33,193 nt of DNA from Nemertoderma westbladi (Eukaryota; Xenacoelomorpha; Nemertodermatida; Nemertodermatidae), in the NCBI GenBank assembly GCA_032718475.1, contig JAUCBJ010001410.1, positions 1-33,193 of the forward strand, in the 5' to 3' direction. Shown here piece after piece: positions 1-10,448 of this stretch (the stretch's first letter is position 1; every line of letters begins with the position of its first letter). The position numbers were made by a program, and so were the translations under genes. Below the pieces are notes generated by a model. It was not told the origin of the DNA. It saw only the letters and a program-made list of their open reading frames with translations, and ran no database searches.

Positions 1-31
1 TGAATTTGTGGGGATTGGGTCGTTGATGGTA

Positions 32-535
32 CTAATTGTCGATGTACTTGGTACGGAGTTCCGAACATTTGGGACAAACAAGTAAAAAGCGCAGTTCGTC
101 TTCTATTTGGTTCAGGTTACATAGTTCGCTAATTCTCTCAGTTCGCGGAACCCTACGCCACCGCCCGGCCTCAATATGCAAGTCGTGTGATGAACAACGG
201 AATTTAGCTAGAATGTGTCGCAGTCGCGGTGACTCCTTTAGGCTGTCCAGATACGGTTCGGTTTCAAAGCTCCTTTTGCTATATAACTGTCCTCTATAGG
301 GGATCCGGCCAGAGCTGATCACCATCCTCGCATAAATTGGTCTTTGATAATTTTTTTTATTTATAAAGAAAGACCCCTCCGCAGAATAAACTGCTCTTTG
401 GGCCGTTTCCCAGGTTGCGGATAAGGATACTATTTCATGCATCGCAGTAATTGTGATTATGATTTGTTTGCCTAGGCGAATGTGTATTACATTAAATGGG
501 AGGCAGTTTTTTGGTTGATGCAAGTCATTCTTGGT
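32..535 (-). mobile_element. LINE reverse-transcriptase C-terminal fragment (family 1)
   Basis: An open frame of 163 codons (523 down to 32) matches the C-terminal region of non-LTR retrotransposon polyproteins. Around residues 84-160 it has an acidic FETEPYLDSL segment, then LAKFRCSSHDLHIEAGRWRR, then a degenerate zinc-binding segment ending EDELRFLLVCPKC. In the family this last part is normally a Cys/His cluster following the RT domain. Here an expected first Cys reads Ser (RISELC) and the expected His before FLL reads Arg, so the knuckle looks non-functional. The RT catalytic core is absent. The frame is otherwise intact, so decay is moderate. It differs from the two LINE families below and lacks their TAG-type tail. 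Recognition is from motif memory, not a search. Confidence 0.75.
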
Positions 536-715
536 TTGCAGCTTCCAATCCCATCAGTTTCTTGGAGTTTGTGTAAGACAGGTTCGTTTAAAGCCATCTT
601 GATGGCGATCTAGTTATATATATGTATAGTTAGTAATATTATATATATGTATATGTATTTGTGTGGCAAATAGTGAACTTAGATATATATAGTATTTACG
701 TATGAACAATGGCAG

Positions 716-1303
716 ACCCCGGACAGCAGCCCCCCAGACAGCAGCCCCCTGGGCAGCCGCCCCCCGGACAGCAGCCCCCCGGACAGCAGCCCCCCGGACA
801 GCAGCCCCCGGATAGCAGCCCCCTGGACATCAGCCCCCGGACAGCCGCCCCCCGGACAGCAGCCCCCCGGAGAGAAGCCCCCCGGACAGCAGCCCCCAAA
901 CAGCAGCCCCCCGGGCAGCCACCCCCCGGACAGCCGCCCCCAGGACAGCAGCCCCCCGGACAGTAGCACCCCGGACAGCAGCCCCACGGAGAGAAGCCCC
1001 CAAGACAGCAGCCCACCAAACAGCAGCCCCCCGGGCAGCCACCCCCCGGACAGCCGCCCCCCGGACAGCTGCCCCCCGGACAGCAGCCCCCCGGGCAGCA
1101 GCCCCCCGGACAGTAGCACCCTGGACAGCAGCCCCACGGACAGCAGCCCCCCGGACAACAGCCCCGCGGGCAGCAGCCGCCCGGACAGCAGACCCCCGGA
1201 CAGCAGCTCCCCGGACAGCAGCCCCCTGGACAGCAGCCCCCGGGCAGCAGACCACCGGACAGCAGTCCCCCGGGCAGCAGCCCCCCAGACAGCAGCCTCC
1301 TAG
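716..1303. repeat. 15-bp GC-rich minisatellite, array 1
   Basis: About 39 tandem units of the type ggacagcagcccccc, with point variants (ccgcccc, cagtagc, gagagaag) and occasional one-base length changes. Because 15 is a multiple of three, long open frames appear on both strands (Gly-Gln-Gln-Pro-Pro type on plus). They are a by-product of the period. The minus strand carries a run of 4-6 G every 15 bases, so quadruplex formation is plausible. The unit is related to that of array 2 at 2588-3583 (ggacagtagtcccct). Confidence 0.95.
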
Positions 1304-1458
1304 ATGTTACGGGATTATCCTTATATGCACTTCGCCACCCCTAGAAACCAATATATCACCCTATTAGCCATCAGCAATTTGACGGCAGCAATTATCACTT
1401 ACCAATAAGGGGATTACAACCTAACAAAGTCAAGGTAGCAATAGGGCCCCGCGGCCTT

Positions 1459-1885
1459 CTACTACTAGTAGGATCGAAGGATCGGCATGCTGCATTGCAG
1501 CTGCATTTTCAAGAATGTTGTGCTGGCCTGTCCACAAATTCGCGCCACCACAACTCCCTATCACCCATGACATTTGCTAGATCATCTACATCTTCAAGGC
1601 CAGTGTCCTTTAAGATGCGTCTCAAGAAAGTCATGGGCTGCCCACCAAGCTTATCCACTACATGAGGTTGCCAAAGTACAAGATTATGCACTGGCTGGTC
1701 CTTACGGCGAAAGCAATGTCCTGCGAAGTGGAGGCGTCTTTGTTCTAGTGTCAAACTTGGGGGAACCAATGCGACACCTCCAATGTTATATAGTGTCTGG
1801 TTGGAGATGTGTGCATTGTACTTGACACTGTGAACCCGGCGTAGCATTCTTGTGAATGTGCCATCTAGAGATTTGGCCACTCAGC
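1459..1885 (-). mobile_element. LINE-B 3' fragment
   Basis: The translation of 1880 down to 1509 (MLRRVHSVKYNAHISNQTLY, then RRLHFAGHCFRRKDQPVHNL, then the LVLWQP and GDRELWWREFVD segments) matches the copies at 15729-16345 and 22038-22596. This is the extreme C-terminus of a LINE polyprotein, beyond the RT core. Downstream of the stop comes a short 3' UTR (gcagctgcaatgcagcatgc) and a tail of TAG-type triplets (rc of ctactactagtagg at 1459-1472). The 5' end is truncated near 1885, with a small deletion relative to the other copies just before that. Non-functional. Confidence 0.85.
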
Positions 1886-2587
1886 CAAACAATGGCAAGA
1901 TCACGTGTTGCGCAATCTATAATATTGTCGTACAGTAAACCTATATAATATATTTCTTATCCATTGTGCATAGATTGTCAGGGGTTAATCACTATAGGTG
2001 AACCCCTAATATTGTGCCAGAGTCTTAAACAATATTAGTCTTGAATAATATTGTTAAGGGAAAACTAACTACAGTACATCGTTTAGTCAAAGATCGATTA
2101 GTCACACATTACTGCTGCTACTTAATGAGACTAGTAGCCAGGAACAGCCAATTAGAAGTCTACAATAGGTTGGCACGTACATCAACCAGAGTTAGGTTTC
2201 CTGACATAAGACACATATAATATCGTCATACAATATTGTAGTTCAGTTGTTGATTTGATTGCTATAGTATTCAAAGCAAGCCCATTGTTATTACGTACAA
2301 CGACTGACTTATAGTTTTCAACCTATGCGGTGCCACCACCCCGCGCAAGAACGGACTTGGGGCATTAGCTAGTTATCTATCTGTAACAGATTTGCTATTA
2401 TATTGTTTATTAACGATAAAGTTAAAGACGAAACCAGCTGAGTTTTCACCAAGATCCAGATCTATTAGAACACCTTTGTCCAGTAAACCTACGGGATTAC
2501 AACAAACTTCGCTTGATATTTAGGCTCCAACAACTCTGTCAGGCTACTACCCTATATCCCATGACACCGATCAGCAAATCCCTCTTG
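1886..2587. other. No gene seen; small hairpins
   Basis: AT-rich sequence without a convincing coding frame. Two small inverted repeats stand out: AGGGGTT/AACCCCT at about 1979-2007, and TTAAACAATATT (2025-2036) with AATATTGTTAA (2047-2057). No conserved element was recognised. Confidence 0.5.
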
Positions 2588-3583
2588 GGCAGTAGCCCCC
2601 TGGACACTAGACAGTACCCCTCTGGGACAGTAGCCCCCTGGACAGTACCCCCTGGGACAGTGGCCTCCTGGATAGTAGTCCCCTGGGCAGTAGCCTCCCG
2701 GACAGTAGCCTCCTGGACAGTACCCCCTGGGACAGTGGCCTCCTGGATAGTAGTCCCCTGGGCAGTAGCCTCCCGGACAGTAGTCCCCTGGACAGTAGTC
2801 CCCTGGACAGTAGCCTCCTGGACAGTAGTCCCCTGGACAGTAGCCTCCCGGACAGTAGTCCCCTGGACAGTAGTCTCCTGGACAGTAGCCTCCCGGACAG
2901 TAGTCCCCTGGACAGTAGTCTCCTGGACAGTAGCCTCCTGGACAGTAGTCTCCTGGGCGGTAGCCTCCTGGACAGTAGTCCCCTGGGCAGTAGCCTCCCG
3001 GACAGTAGCCTCCTGGACAGTACCCCCCCTGGGACAGTAGTCCCCTGGACAGTAGCCTCCTGGACAGTAGTCCCCTGGACAGTAGCCTCCCGGACAGTAG
3101 TCCCCTGGACAGTAGTCTCCTGGACAGTAGCCTCCTGGACAGTAGTCTCCTGGGCGGTAGCCTCCTGGACAGTAGTCCCCTGGGCAGTAGCCTCCCGGAC
3201 AGTAGCCTCCTGGACAGTACCCCCCCTGGGACAGTAGTCCCCTGGACAGTAGCCTCCTGGACAGTCTCCTGGACAGTAGTCCCCTGGACAGTAGCTTCCT
3301 GGACAGTAGTCCCCTGGACAGTAGCCTCCTGGACAGTCTCCTGGACAGTAGCCTCCTGGACAGTAGTCCCCTGGACAGTAGCCTCCTGGACAGTCTCCTG
3401 GACAGTAGTCCCCTGGGCAGTAGCCTCCTGGACAGTAGTCCCCTGGACAGTAGCCTCCTGGACAGTCTCCTGGACAGTAGTCCCCTGGGCAGTAGCCTCC
3501 TGGACAGTAGTCCCCTGGACAGTAGCCTCCTGGACAGTAGTCCTCTGGGCAGTAGCCTCCCGGACAGTAGGCCCCTGGACAGT
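2588..3583. repeat. 15-bp minisatellite, array 2, with higher-order repeats
   Basis: Roughly 66 units of ggacagtagtcccct / ggacagtagcctcct type, with truncated units (ggacagtctcct) and expanded ones (taccccccctggga). A block of about 180 bp starting at 2881 recurs almost exactly from 3078, a period of 197 bp. From about 3235 a different short pattern (full, full, truncated) is iterated. A 351-codon minus-strand frame over the array is a consequence of the 15-bp period. The array ends directly in ggacagtgtcgttctgtt and the interspersed repeat that follows. Confidence 0.95.
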
Positions 3584-3870
3584 GTCGTTCTGTTCTGTTA
3601 AGTCCAATTTTAATCGTTAATAACTCGGTCTATCTATCGTGTGGCCTTCGAGAAGCTAAGATAAAAGCAGTTACTGTAATTAGTTAATTAAGTAAAAAAT
3701 ATGTATTTCAACCTGACTTTTAATTGAAATTAATTATTTTATAGTATAAGATTTAAATAATTATACTTAAAAATTATACAGCGGTAGTCCCTATACCCCA
3801 TTCCATTATAGTTTTTAATTAGTTCAAGTGATTTGTTTGCTTATAAAATTTGTTTTTAATTGATCCAAAC
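3584..3870 (+). mobile_element. Interspersed repeat R2, first copy (5' part)
   Basis: From gtcgttctgttctgtt through caattttaatcgttaataac, ccttcgagaagctaagataa, agttaattagttaattaagt and tttttaattagttcaagtga, this segment aligns with 20105-20440. That copy has an extra ~60-bp stretch missing here. No coding capacity. It is probably a non-autonomous mobile element of unknown class. A segment related to its distal end lies at 5335-5430. Confidence 0.75.
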
Positions 3871-5334
3871 GTAATTAATTTATTAAAATGCCCCGGTCAC
3901 TCTATACTTCCAGCTCCCTCATTCCTTGGCATGCTAGCTATTGTCTAAATGTCTAGCCTAGCTGCTGGCGCTGGGAACCAGTCTAACCACCTCAGCACTA
4001 CTCGGCAATATGTAATTAGGAGCCCGCTTGACAGCGGGATACTTACTGTAAGAATCTCAGGGATACTTTCTGTAAAAATCTCAGGATACATTACACTGAC
4101 TGACATACTGACTGACTGATAATTATCTAGGTTAAGGCACTTCCTGCCTGGCGATTTTGATGAAATTTTGCAAGTACATTGCTTTGGTGGTTCATAATCG
4201 CGTTACAAAATTTCAGATCGATTCTATGTGTGGTATTCGATATATTTAGTTTTTTGACATTGTTTTGTCGCGAAATTAAAAGCAATGGTAAAATAACAGC
4301 TGGTGTTCATGATGAAATATGGCTTAATATGTTATACACAGTCATAGAAAAACGTGTTGGTTGCCAAGTTTTACTAGTAGGCTATAAGGAAAGGCAATGT
4401 TTACTCACACATAAGCTGTTGGTTTCTAATGTATTACCCCATAAGCTGATTGCTCTCCCAGTGCTTCCTAAGGGTATATCTACAATAATGTTACTCACTC
4501 TGCTATGTTAGGGGGTGGATCAGGATAATTAATTTTAGTTACACAAAGCAGTGTGTTGTGTCCTATGGCAGTCGATACTCACTGTGGATTGTAAAATGTT
4601 TTGTCTGGGAAGAGATATTCCGCTTGACGACGGGGTACTACCTATAGAAGGAAATTAAATTTGTTATTTGGCTCTATTCGTTGTTATTTATCTGGTTGTG
4701 CATCATGGGCATTTTTTATAAATATTCGGTAATCGTATCTTATATCTTGTAAACATGCTTGATAATGAAATTATTTGCTTCATATTATATTTTTGTTAGT
4801 GGTAGCTAAGTTGCATTTTTATTATGTGGGGCGAGCCACAAAGTCAGCTAGCCTCACGCCTGCAGTTTAGACAATTTTAGTTTACTTACTGCTGACTGAC
4901 AGTTCTTTGTAATAGTCTTGGCTAGGATATTTCCCCCGGGCTCCTTCCAGCCAGCTTGCTGGCTTTCTAGTTACATCTATAGAACATGGCAGTAGTGTAA
5001 GGTGCCTGAATAATAAGCCAGCTTGCTTATTATTTATCTCGCAAAATGATTGGCTGAGTATTTAATGGAGATTCTTTAGAATAAATATAGCTAAATAATT
5101 TTGTTGTGGCATTGACATGATAAATTAATATTTCAGTATCAATACTGTCTGCATAAGGTAAGGTTTAATGTTTCTTACAAATTGGGTCGCCTCCACGCCT
5201 TAGATATATTTAATATATTACTTTTAAAATTTCCTGTTAATATCTCTGCCTTTCATCAATCATCTGTGCGCCTTTGGGTTGGTGTGGTGAAGATTAAGAG
5301 GACGGTAGAAGGGGGGGGGGGGGGGGGGGTAACT
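3871..5334. other. Repeat-derived noncoding region
   Basis: No believable gene. It contains a CCCGCTTGACAGCGGG hairpin (about 4022-4038), short CTGA-type tandem sequence near 4100-4120, and a second copy of the R2 head signature gtggggcgagccac (about 4828-4841). An AGCCAGC/GCTGGCT palindrome lies near 4951. A 110-codon frame (4179-4511) begins in repeat-like AT-rich sequence and resembles nothing I know. A run of about 18 G lies at 5311-5328. Confidence 0.5.
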
Positions 5335-5435
5335 TTTCCTTTTCTTTGATTTATTCGTGGTTTGGTTAAATTCAATTTTAATTTGTGTCTCACTGAGCCT
5401 AGTGCTGCGCGAAGGCCCCACAAACGTCTAAGTAT
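5335..5435 (+). mobile_element. R2 distal segment
   Basis: Shares ttttctttgatttattcgtg, tttaatttgtgtctc and cgtgctgcgcgaaggcccca-type sequence with 21100-21256. It follows a G homopolymer, as the other copy follows a G-rich tract. This suggests that 3584-5435 and 19976-21256 are two diverged copies of one long element with different internal content. Confidence 0.6.
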
Positions 5436-5700
5436 TATATGGCAATATTGTTCAGTCCTAATTGCCCGTGGCTTGATACTGTGATTTGATTTCCGCATAT
5501 TTAATCATTTATCTGGTCCTAGCTTGAGTTTGTAACATATTTAATCAGACATACCCCTCGAATTATTAAGTAACCACACATTCCCGGTACTGTTAATACG
5601 CGTACCTCTTTCACTATATTGTATATAGAATTGGGCATATTACTGTGTGCGCTAACATAGTTTATTGTACAGTACACTAAATATTTGTATATTTATTTTG

Positions 5701-5795
5701 TGGGGAAACGATATTGCGACAACCATGGAGAATCTATCCAGAAGCCTAGAAGGACTCATTTCCACTGTCCGTGTTCGCCCGAACTAGTAGAATTA
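5701..5795 (+). mobile_element. LINE-A extreme 3' end
   Basis: Contains attgcgacaaccatggagaa and ctcatttccactgtccgtgt, matching the 3' end of LINE-A at about 22855-22930 (residues of type QIATTMENREAW then LISTVRVR). It ends in actagtagaattag, a TAG-type tail. Strongly 5' truncated. Confidence 0.75.
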
Positions 5796-6950
5796 GTAAA
5801 TATATTTTGTTACGTATTTGTAAACAATATATATATCCCTTAAAACATTACATGCCCATTTACACTTTCTTGTCATCTCCAACAAACAAGTCCCTTTCAG
5901 AATTCTTAGCCATATCATGGACAAATTGACTTTATTCTCGTAAAAACTTCTTTCCGTAACTGGTTACCACAAAGTCGCCATTTCATTGGATATTTGTTGA
6001 AAAAATATCCTCAACAACACAGAGCAATCATTATCATGATTTAATTTGGTTTCTGTGATTGGCTGTTTTTGAAGTTCGAGTTACTTTGTGATTGGCTATT
6101 TGGTTTTCTCAGGTATTAGAACTCAGGGCACGGATTTTCATTTTATTAAACAATAAAGTTTATTGTAAATCAAAAAATCCATTAACTCCACTACAGTATG
6201 CCTTGAAATTTTTTATGAGTTGATTATTTTTATTGCTATTTTTATACTATATATTATACTATATTTATTGCCACATTTTCCTGCTGTTTGCCGATAAGTA
6301 TGCTCATCTCAATCGTCTTTATAATTAGCCACGTAAAATTTGCAGAATATTTGTAGGTTAGCTACTCACTTTAAATCTTGTATTCTAGCGCTTTATGAGT
6401 TACGCGTTTACGCGTTACGCTTTTATGAGTAGAGCGACGCGTTTCAAATTCGAAGCGTCAGCCTGGATTTCAATAAGAGAATTGTATAATTGTGTGTGTT
6501 GATGAAGTATGAAGTATGCGTCAAAGGAAGACCTTACTGATTTTTTATTAAATCTTGACCATTAAATTGCAGTAGGCCTACTCTCTTGTCTGCCAACTCT
6601 CTAAACCTATATGATGCTGTTGTTTATTGTTACCGGATTATTGTCGTAAGGTGACAGACATCATGTAGTAAAGAGAAGTTAGAAAAAAACATTTTTTCGT
6701 TAGAAAAATTATTTTTGTTCAATCAATGCTACCATCTAATATAAGATAAGATGCCTTCTTATACACCCTTTCTCATAATGGGACGTAATGAGTGTAAGAT
6801 GTTGGGTAGCCTTTTAGGATATAATCAGTGCAATATGTTAGCATCCATTTAGTTAGTCATATGTCATTTTAAAAGGTTTTCCGTGCAAGATGGTGGCAAG
6901 AAAAAGCAATGGCCTTCTATAATTTCAGTCTATTGTTGCTGAACTCCCCA
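5796..6950. other. No gene seen
   Basis: AT-rich noncoding sequence. A short gcgtttacgcgttacgc stutter lies near 6400. No frame over 60 codons with recognisable content. Confidence 0.5.
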
Positions 6951-6954
6951 CACG

Positions 6955-7320
6955 TAGAAACCTGCTGTTGCAACTTGTTTCTGCAACTTGTTTCTGCAAC
7001 TTGTTTCTGTAACTTGTTTCTCCAACTTGTTTCTGTAACTTGTTTCTCCAATTTGTTTCTGTGACTTGTTCCTGTAACTTGTTTCTGCAACTTGTTTCAC
7101 TCATCACAAGTGGCAAACTTGTTGCTCAAAAAAATTACAATAATTATTTAAAATAAACAGCTAACATGTCCAGGACTCTCAAATTATCTAATAGTATAAA
7201 AATTGGATGTAATATAAGTTTTTAAAAATGATATAAAATAAATATAAATTCTTCAAAATTTTGCATCAACTTGTTGCTGGAGAAACTGTTGCTTTAGAAA
7301 CAAGTTGCAAATACAAAAGT
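6955..7320. repeat. 13-bp minisatellite with inverted flank
   Basis: About 11 units of caacttgtttctg type between 6967 and 7100. About 150 bp downstream the same words recur in inverted arrangement (caacttgttgctg at about 7268 and aaacaagttgc at about 7297), followed by gttgatccgtgtgacgcggc. The layout suggests a non-autonomous element whose arms contain the unit. The 63-codon minus-strand frame is a repeat artefact. Confidence 0.7.
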
Positions 7321-7565
7321 TGATCCGTGTGACGCGGCCTTATCGCGTTACTTTTATTGGTAACAAATTACCTATTTCTACAGTAAGCAGTTTTGTTGAA
7401 TTATGAGTATAACGAAAAAATCATTACATTAATAAAAATATATATTTTCAAAAAAAGCTAGTAATCCTATTGCACAATATATTACACAATCTATACTGCC
7501 CCTTTTTTATCTAATGTAGGTCTAATTACAGGAGTGAGTTTGTTTAGAATTTCCAGATAATTATA

Positions 7566-7739
7566 ATGGGTCAACGCATAATTCTTATTTGTTCAGTGTT
7601 TTGTCTAGTCGTTATCACTTCTTGGAGTCAGCCCTTGTACGAGAAGTCCAACGGATATTCGATTCATGAAAACGACGATACGGACAACGTTGTTAGCAAG
7701 CGAAATCGACAACCGGCCCGGTACAGCGGTGCGGCCAGG
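7566..7739 (+). CDS. Exon 1 of a secreted peptide precursor
   Basis: Starts with MGQRIILICSVFCLVVITSW, a clear signal peptide (charged n-region, hydrophobic residues 5-18) with likely cleavage after about residue 21. A short acidic pro-region follows (HENDDTDN at residues 34-41), then a dibasic KR at residues 45-46 typical of prohormone-convertase cleavage. At 7740 the sequence reads GCCAGG|GTTAGT, a good splice donor, leaving 58 codons in phase 0; the frame continues only 17 codons into the putative intron. The ATG has a weak-to-moderate context, and tttccag just upstream (about 7550) could be an acceptor for a 5' UTR exon. This signal / acidic pro-region / KR layout is used by neuropeptides, defence peptides and other Cys-rich secreted peptides. 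A phase-0 Cys-rich 3' exon lies at 32481-32642. Whether the two belong together is unknown. Confidence 0.6.
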
Positions 7740-7974
7740 GTTAGTGATTTACAACGAATTATTGAATTCAGTAATCTAATGATACTTTTATAATAAATGA
7801 TATTTTTGGTTCAAATAGCAGCCAAACAGAGGAGACCTGTAGTGTCTTATAAATATGACCATAAACACAACTCAAGGCTTTGCTCGTAGAAACTATACTA
7901 TTTAATTCCAATTGCCTATTAGGTATAAACGTAGTGGGGGTACATTCAACGCATTGAAACTTCGTCCCCCTCCA

Positions 7975-8270
7975 GTGAAAATCAAAGCAAATAGAAATAA
8001 CAACTATAGTTACTCCATAAAACAAAACTGTAACCTTTTCTCCAGTATTCACTTTAGTTTATTGTCTTGACTAGTGGCTAGATTGACGTGAACATTTAAC
8101 CTGCTCCTTTCCCTTAATTGTTAATTTAACATTGATAGGATATATTAATTCAAACACCCCCCCCCCCCCCCCCCCCCCCCCCTCGTATGTCTCCATAGGG
8201 ACATTGGTACTTTACAGTGGTAGGTAAATATAACCAAAACAATAAACTAAAGTCAATAGCACCCATTACG
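7975..8270 (+). mobile_element. Interspersed repeat R3, with inverted partner and poly-C
   Basis: Segment with tttagtttattg, cctgctcctttccctt and ggatatattaattca is shared with 13515-13720 and 30092-30240. A run of about 26 C follows (8157-8182). The segment 8200-8262 then carries the same words in reverse complement (tacagtgg, ccaaaacaataaactaaa), so the copy is a foldback. No coding capacity. Confidence 0.65.
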
Positions 8271-9178
8271 GTTTTTTGTTTGTATTCACTCAGCAATTAT
8301 TTACATCGATTATTTGTTATTATTTGTGTCTCGCTGGCTGTCGTACATAAGGTTATAAACATCAACATACATTATTTAACATAGGCCTACATCTTATTAT
8401 ACTGATTGGAATTAATGTTATAGTGTAGAATAATTATTATATGCAAGATACAGTTGTTGGGTATATTAATACCATCGGAAATTCCTACGCAAATTGAAAC
8501 AAAACCCACGATTAATTCCGTCTAAAGATGAGTTTATCTGCAACTATATTGATATTCCATCAGTTTATCAGCTAATTTATCAGTCAGAGTTTTCTTTATT
8601 ACCTTTAAATATTTTCCATCTCAGCAGCACTGCTGTTCTTGTGCAACATCTTCTGATGTTATTGAATTTATTTAAATTGATTCCTTTATAGCAAACCGGC
8701 TGCAGCGCCGCCACATGCGGCAAGTAAAGCAACTTGTAATTCTAAATACATTTCATATTAAATTCGAAAAAATACATAATTATTCAACATTCTATGTAAA
8801 ATATATTGATTGTTAGTGATTCACTGAAAAGTTGTTTGTTTTTTGTTTGTGTTTATTTGTGGAACTATTGACAATCTAATTATTTTAGAAACTAACAAAT
8901 ATGAATAGTTTATACTACAAGTGTTTCTTATTACTTAGATATCTATAATCTATTAGTAAATGGAGCGCAAATATGAACCCCAGCGGGGGTCGTCTTCTGA
9001 TAAACATTCAGTTATCCACTACTACACCATGGAGGTAGATCTGTATTTCTCTCCGCGTGTAATTATCACCATTGTTGCATTTGATAATTTTAATTTAATT
9101 ATATTAACCAAACATTTTGGAATTAATGACACACTGTTACTAAAATTATGCTAAAATTAGTAAAATATGTAAATAAAG
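8271..9178. other. No gene seen
   Basis: AT-rich. Two frames of about 65 codons (8494-8691 and 8960-9154) lack recognisable features and have AT-driven composition. I do not call them genes. Confidence 0.5.
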
Positions 9179-9413
9179 TCAGTCATCGATCTGTGGTCGG
9201 TCGAGGTTCGCAAGGTGGAGGGAGCTGCCAAGGTCGGAGTTAAATCGGGGGAGAGCGTAGCAAGTTGAACAGTGGTCTTTGGAGACCGCTTTGTCGTGGC
9301 AGAGCCAGCAAATGCAGTCTTCAGTGGGCCTCCAGCATTTTGGGGACTGGCACCGTATTTGATAATTTTCCCGATATATTACTTTGGTGAAAATCCAAAG
9401 TAAATGTGAATAT
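9179..9413 (-). CDS. Cys-rich coding-like exon, unidentified
   Basis: Reading minus from 9427 to the stop at 9179-9181, one frame is open for 83 codons in a patch clearly GC-richer than its surroundings. Its distal ~55 codons are strongly patterned: RCQSPKCWRPTEDCICWLC, then HDKAVSKDHCSTCYALPRF, then SLHLANLDRPQIDD and stop. Eight cysteines occur, several as Cys-x2-Cys or Cys-x-Cys, which suggests zinc binding. A plausible splice acceptor (atttccag) precedes position 9413; no start codon is needed if this is an internal or terminal exon. I do not recognise the family. It could be the C-terminus of a mobile-element protein or a host zinc-binding protein. The LDL-receptor class A remnant lies 0.7 kb upstream on the same strand, but nothing links them. 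Confidence 0.4.
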
Positions 9414-9554
9414 CTGGAAATATAAATTTATTGTCGCAGATGGGCTGCCGGGGAGGGGAGGGGGGGAAGCAAGACCGAAAACCATTCAAAATGAGGAAGT
9501 TAAAAGAACGAAACACAACAATTAATATTTTGTTTCGTTTCCAATCCCTGGTAA

Positions 9555-9599
9555 TTGTAATTATAAACATTATAAACATTATAAACATTATAAACATCA
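9555..9599. repeat. Short 9-bp tandem repeat
   Basis: Four copies of tataaacat, a simple AT-rich microsatellite. Confidence 0.85.
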
Positions 9600-9654
9600 C
9601 GCTTTTAAATTAATTGCTAATTGTCTATTTATCACAACTCATATGTAGCACCGA

Positions 9655-9745
9655 TATACTTTTGAATTAATATATCCTTTCAATTTTGATAAAGTAAAAG
9701 GAGCAGTTTACAGTGGCAGACCTGCAGTACGTTATTATTACCAAA
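9655..9745 (-). mobile_element. R3 fragment, inverted
   Basis: The reverse complement reads taacgtactg...ccactgtaaactgctcc and ggatatattaattca, matching the R3 core at about 8080-8150 and 13610-13680. Confidence 0.6.
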
Positions 9746-10104
9746 AAATAAATGCCTAAATTTCACCTGGAGACAGATGAAATTTCATAACATTGAAAGT
9801 CAACCCAACCCGTAATTTTCTAACCCAACAGAACTTAGTTCGTTCCCCTTTACACAACAATTTTTGTTATTTAGGTTCAGGATTGAGTATAAAATGAAGG
9901 ATAAGATTTAGTGCCAAATATTTAAACAATAATCACATAAATATTGGTTTTAATTATTTACTCTATTTAATAATCCTAATTTCACAAAGAGAAAATGTCA
10001 TTTTTTTACCACTACAACCAGAGGCGATACAATTAAACCGGTTAATGAACTTTACTATGTCTTGTAAGCCATACACACAATGGATCAGTTGTCAAAAATC
10101 CATG
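9746..10104. other. No gene seen
   Basis: AT-rich noncoding sequence with no repeat or coding signal that I can identify. Confidence 0.45.
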
Positions 10105-10448
10105 TTAAACCTTGGAAGGAACAATTCTGTTCATTAAATTCATTGATGCAGTCGACGAAACCATCGCAATTGTATAAGTCGAGGCGAGGTAACACTGGTC
10201 GCATCTAGTCGCGCATTCTTTGCAGGTCTCGGAACTGAGTTGATCGCCGCCTTCGGGTTCGGTCGAACGCTCGACAATCCGTGGTTGGTTCCATCGTAGA
10301 CCCATTCCTGCGGCCCGCACGGGTACTGTAACCCACGTCGTAACACCCGAAGTCCTCCGCCGTAGAGAAATCCGCGTTGCATCCCGTCTCATCCGAGTTG
10401 TCGTCCTGGCCTGGTACGAGTCGCACAGATTCGGACGCCTTTGGCTAA
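10105..10448 (-). pseudogene. Frameshifted LDL-receptor class A domain remnant
   Basis: Reading minus from 10448, signatures of calcium-binding LDLa modules appear in different frames. QDDNSDETGC (about 10408-10378) is the acidic end of one module. YPCGPQEWVYDGTN (about 10328-10285) resembles the middle of another. YNCDGFVDCINEFNEQNC (about 10176-10122) is a nearly canonical module end (C-D-G-x-x-D-C-x-x-x-x-x-E-x-x-C). Cysteines expected in the middle are found in a third frame (ETCKECATRCDQCYL). At least two frame changes are needed to connect these pieces, and one frame has an in-frame TAG. LDLa repeats occur in lipoprotein receptors and many extracellular proteins. Either this is a decayed gene piece or the assembly has indel errors. 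The block is GC-richer than its surroundings. Confidence 0.6.

Noticed and set aside
679-1255. Long open frames on both strands, including a Gln/Pro-rich plus frame starting with a good-context ATG at 709
   Set aside because: They follow from a 15-bp tandem unit without stops; all frames are equally open and no codon-level constraint is visible.
2513-3607. 175- and 351-codon frames over minisatellite 2
   Set aside because: Same artefact; the protein is a frame-drifting pentapeptide repeat that changes character wherever a unit has an extra base.
4179-4511. 110-codon plus frame
   Set aside because: It starts in repeat-like sequence, is AT-driven and has no recognisable domain or splice context.
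6925-7116. Lys/Gln-rich minus frame resembling a coiled coil
   Set aside because: It is the 13-bp minisatellite read in one frame.
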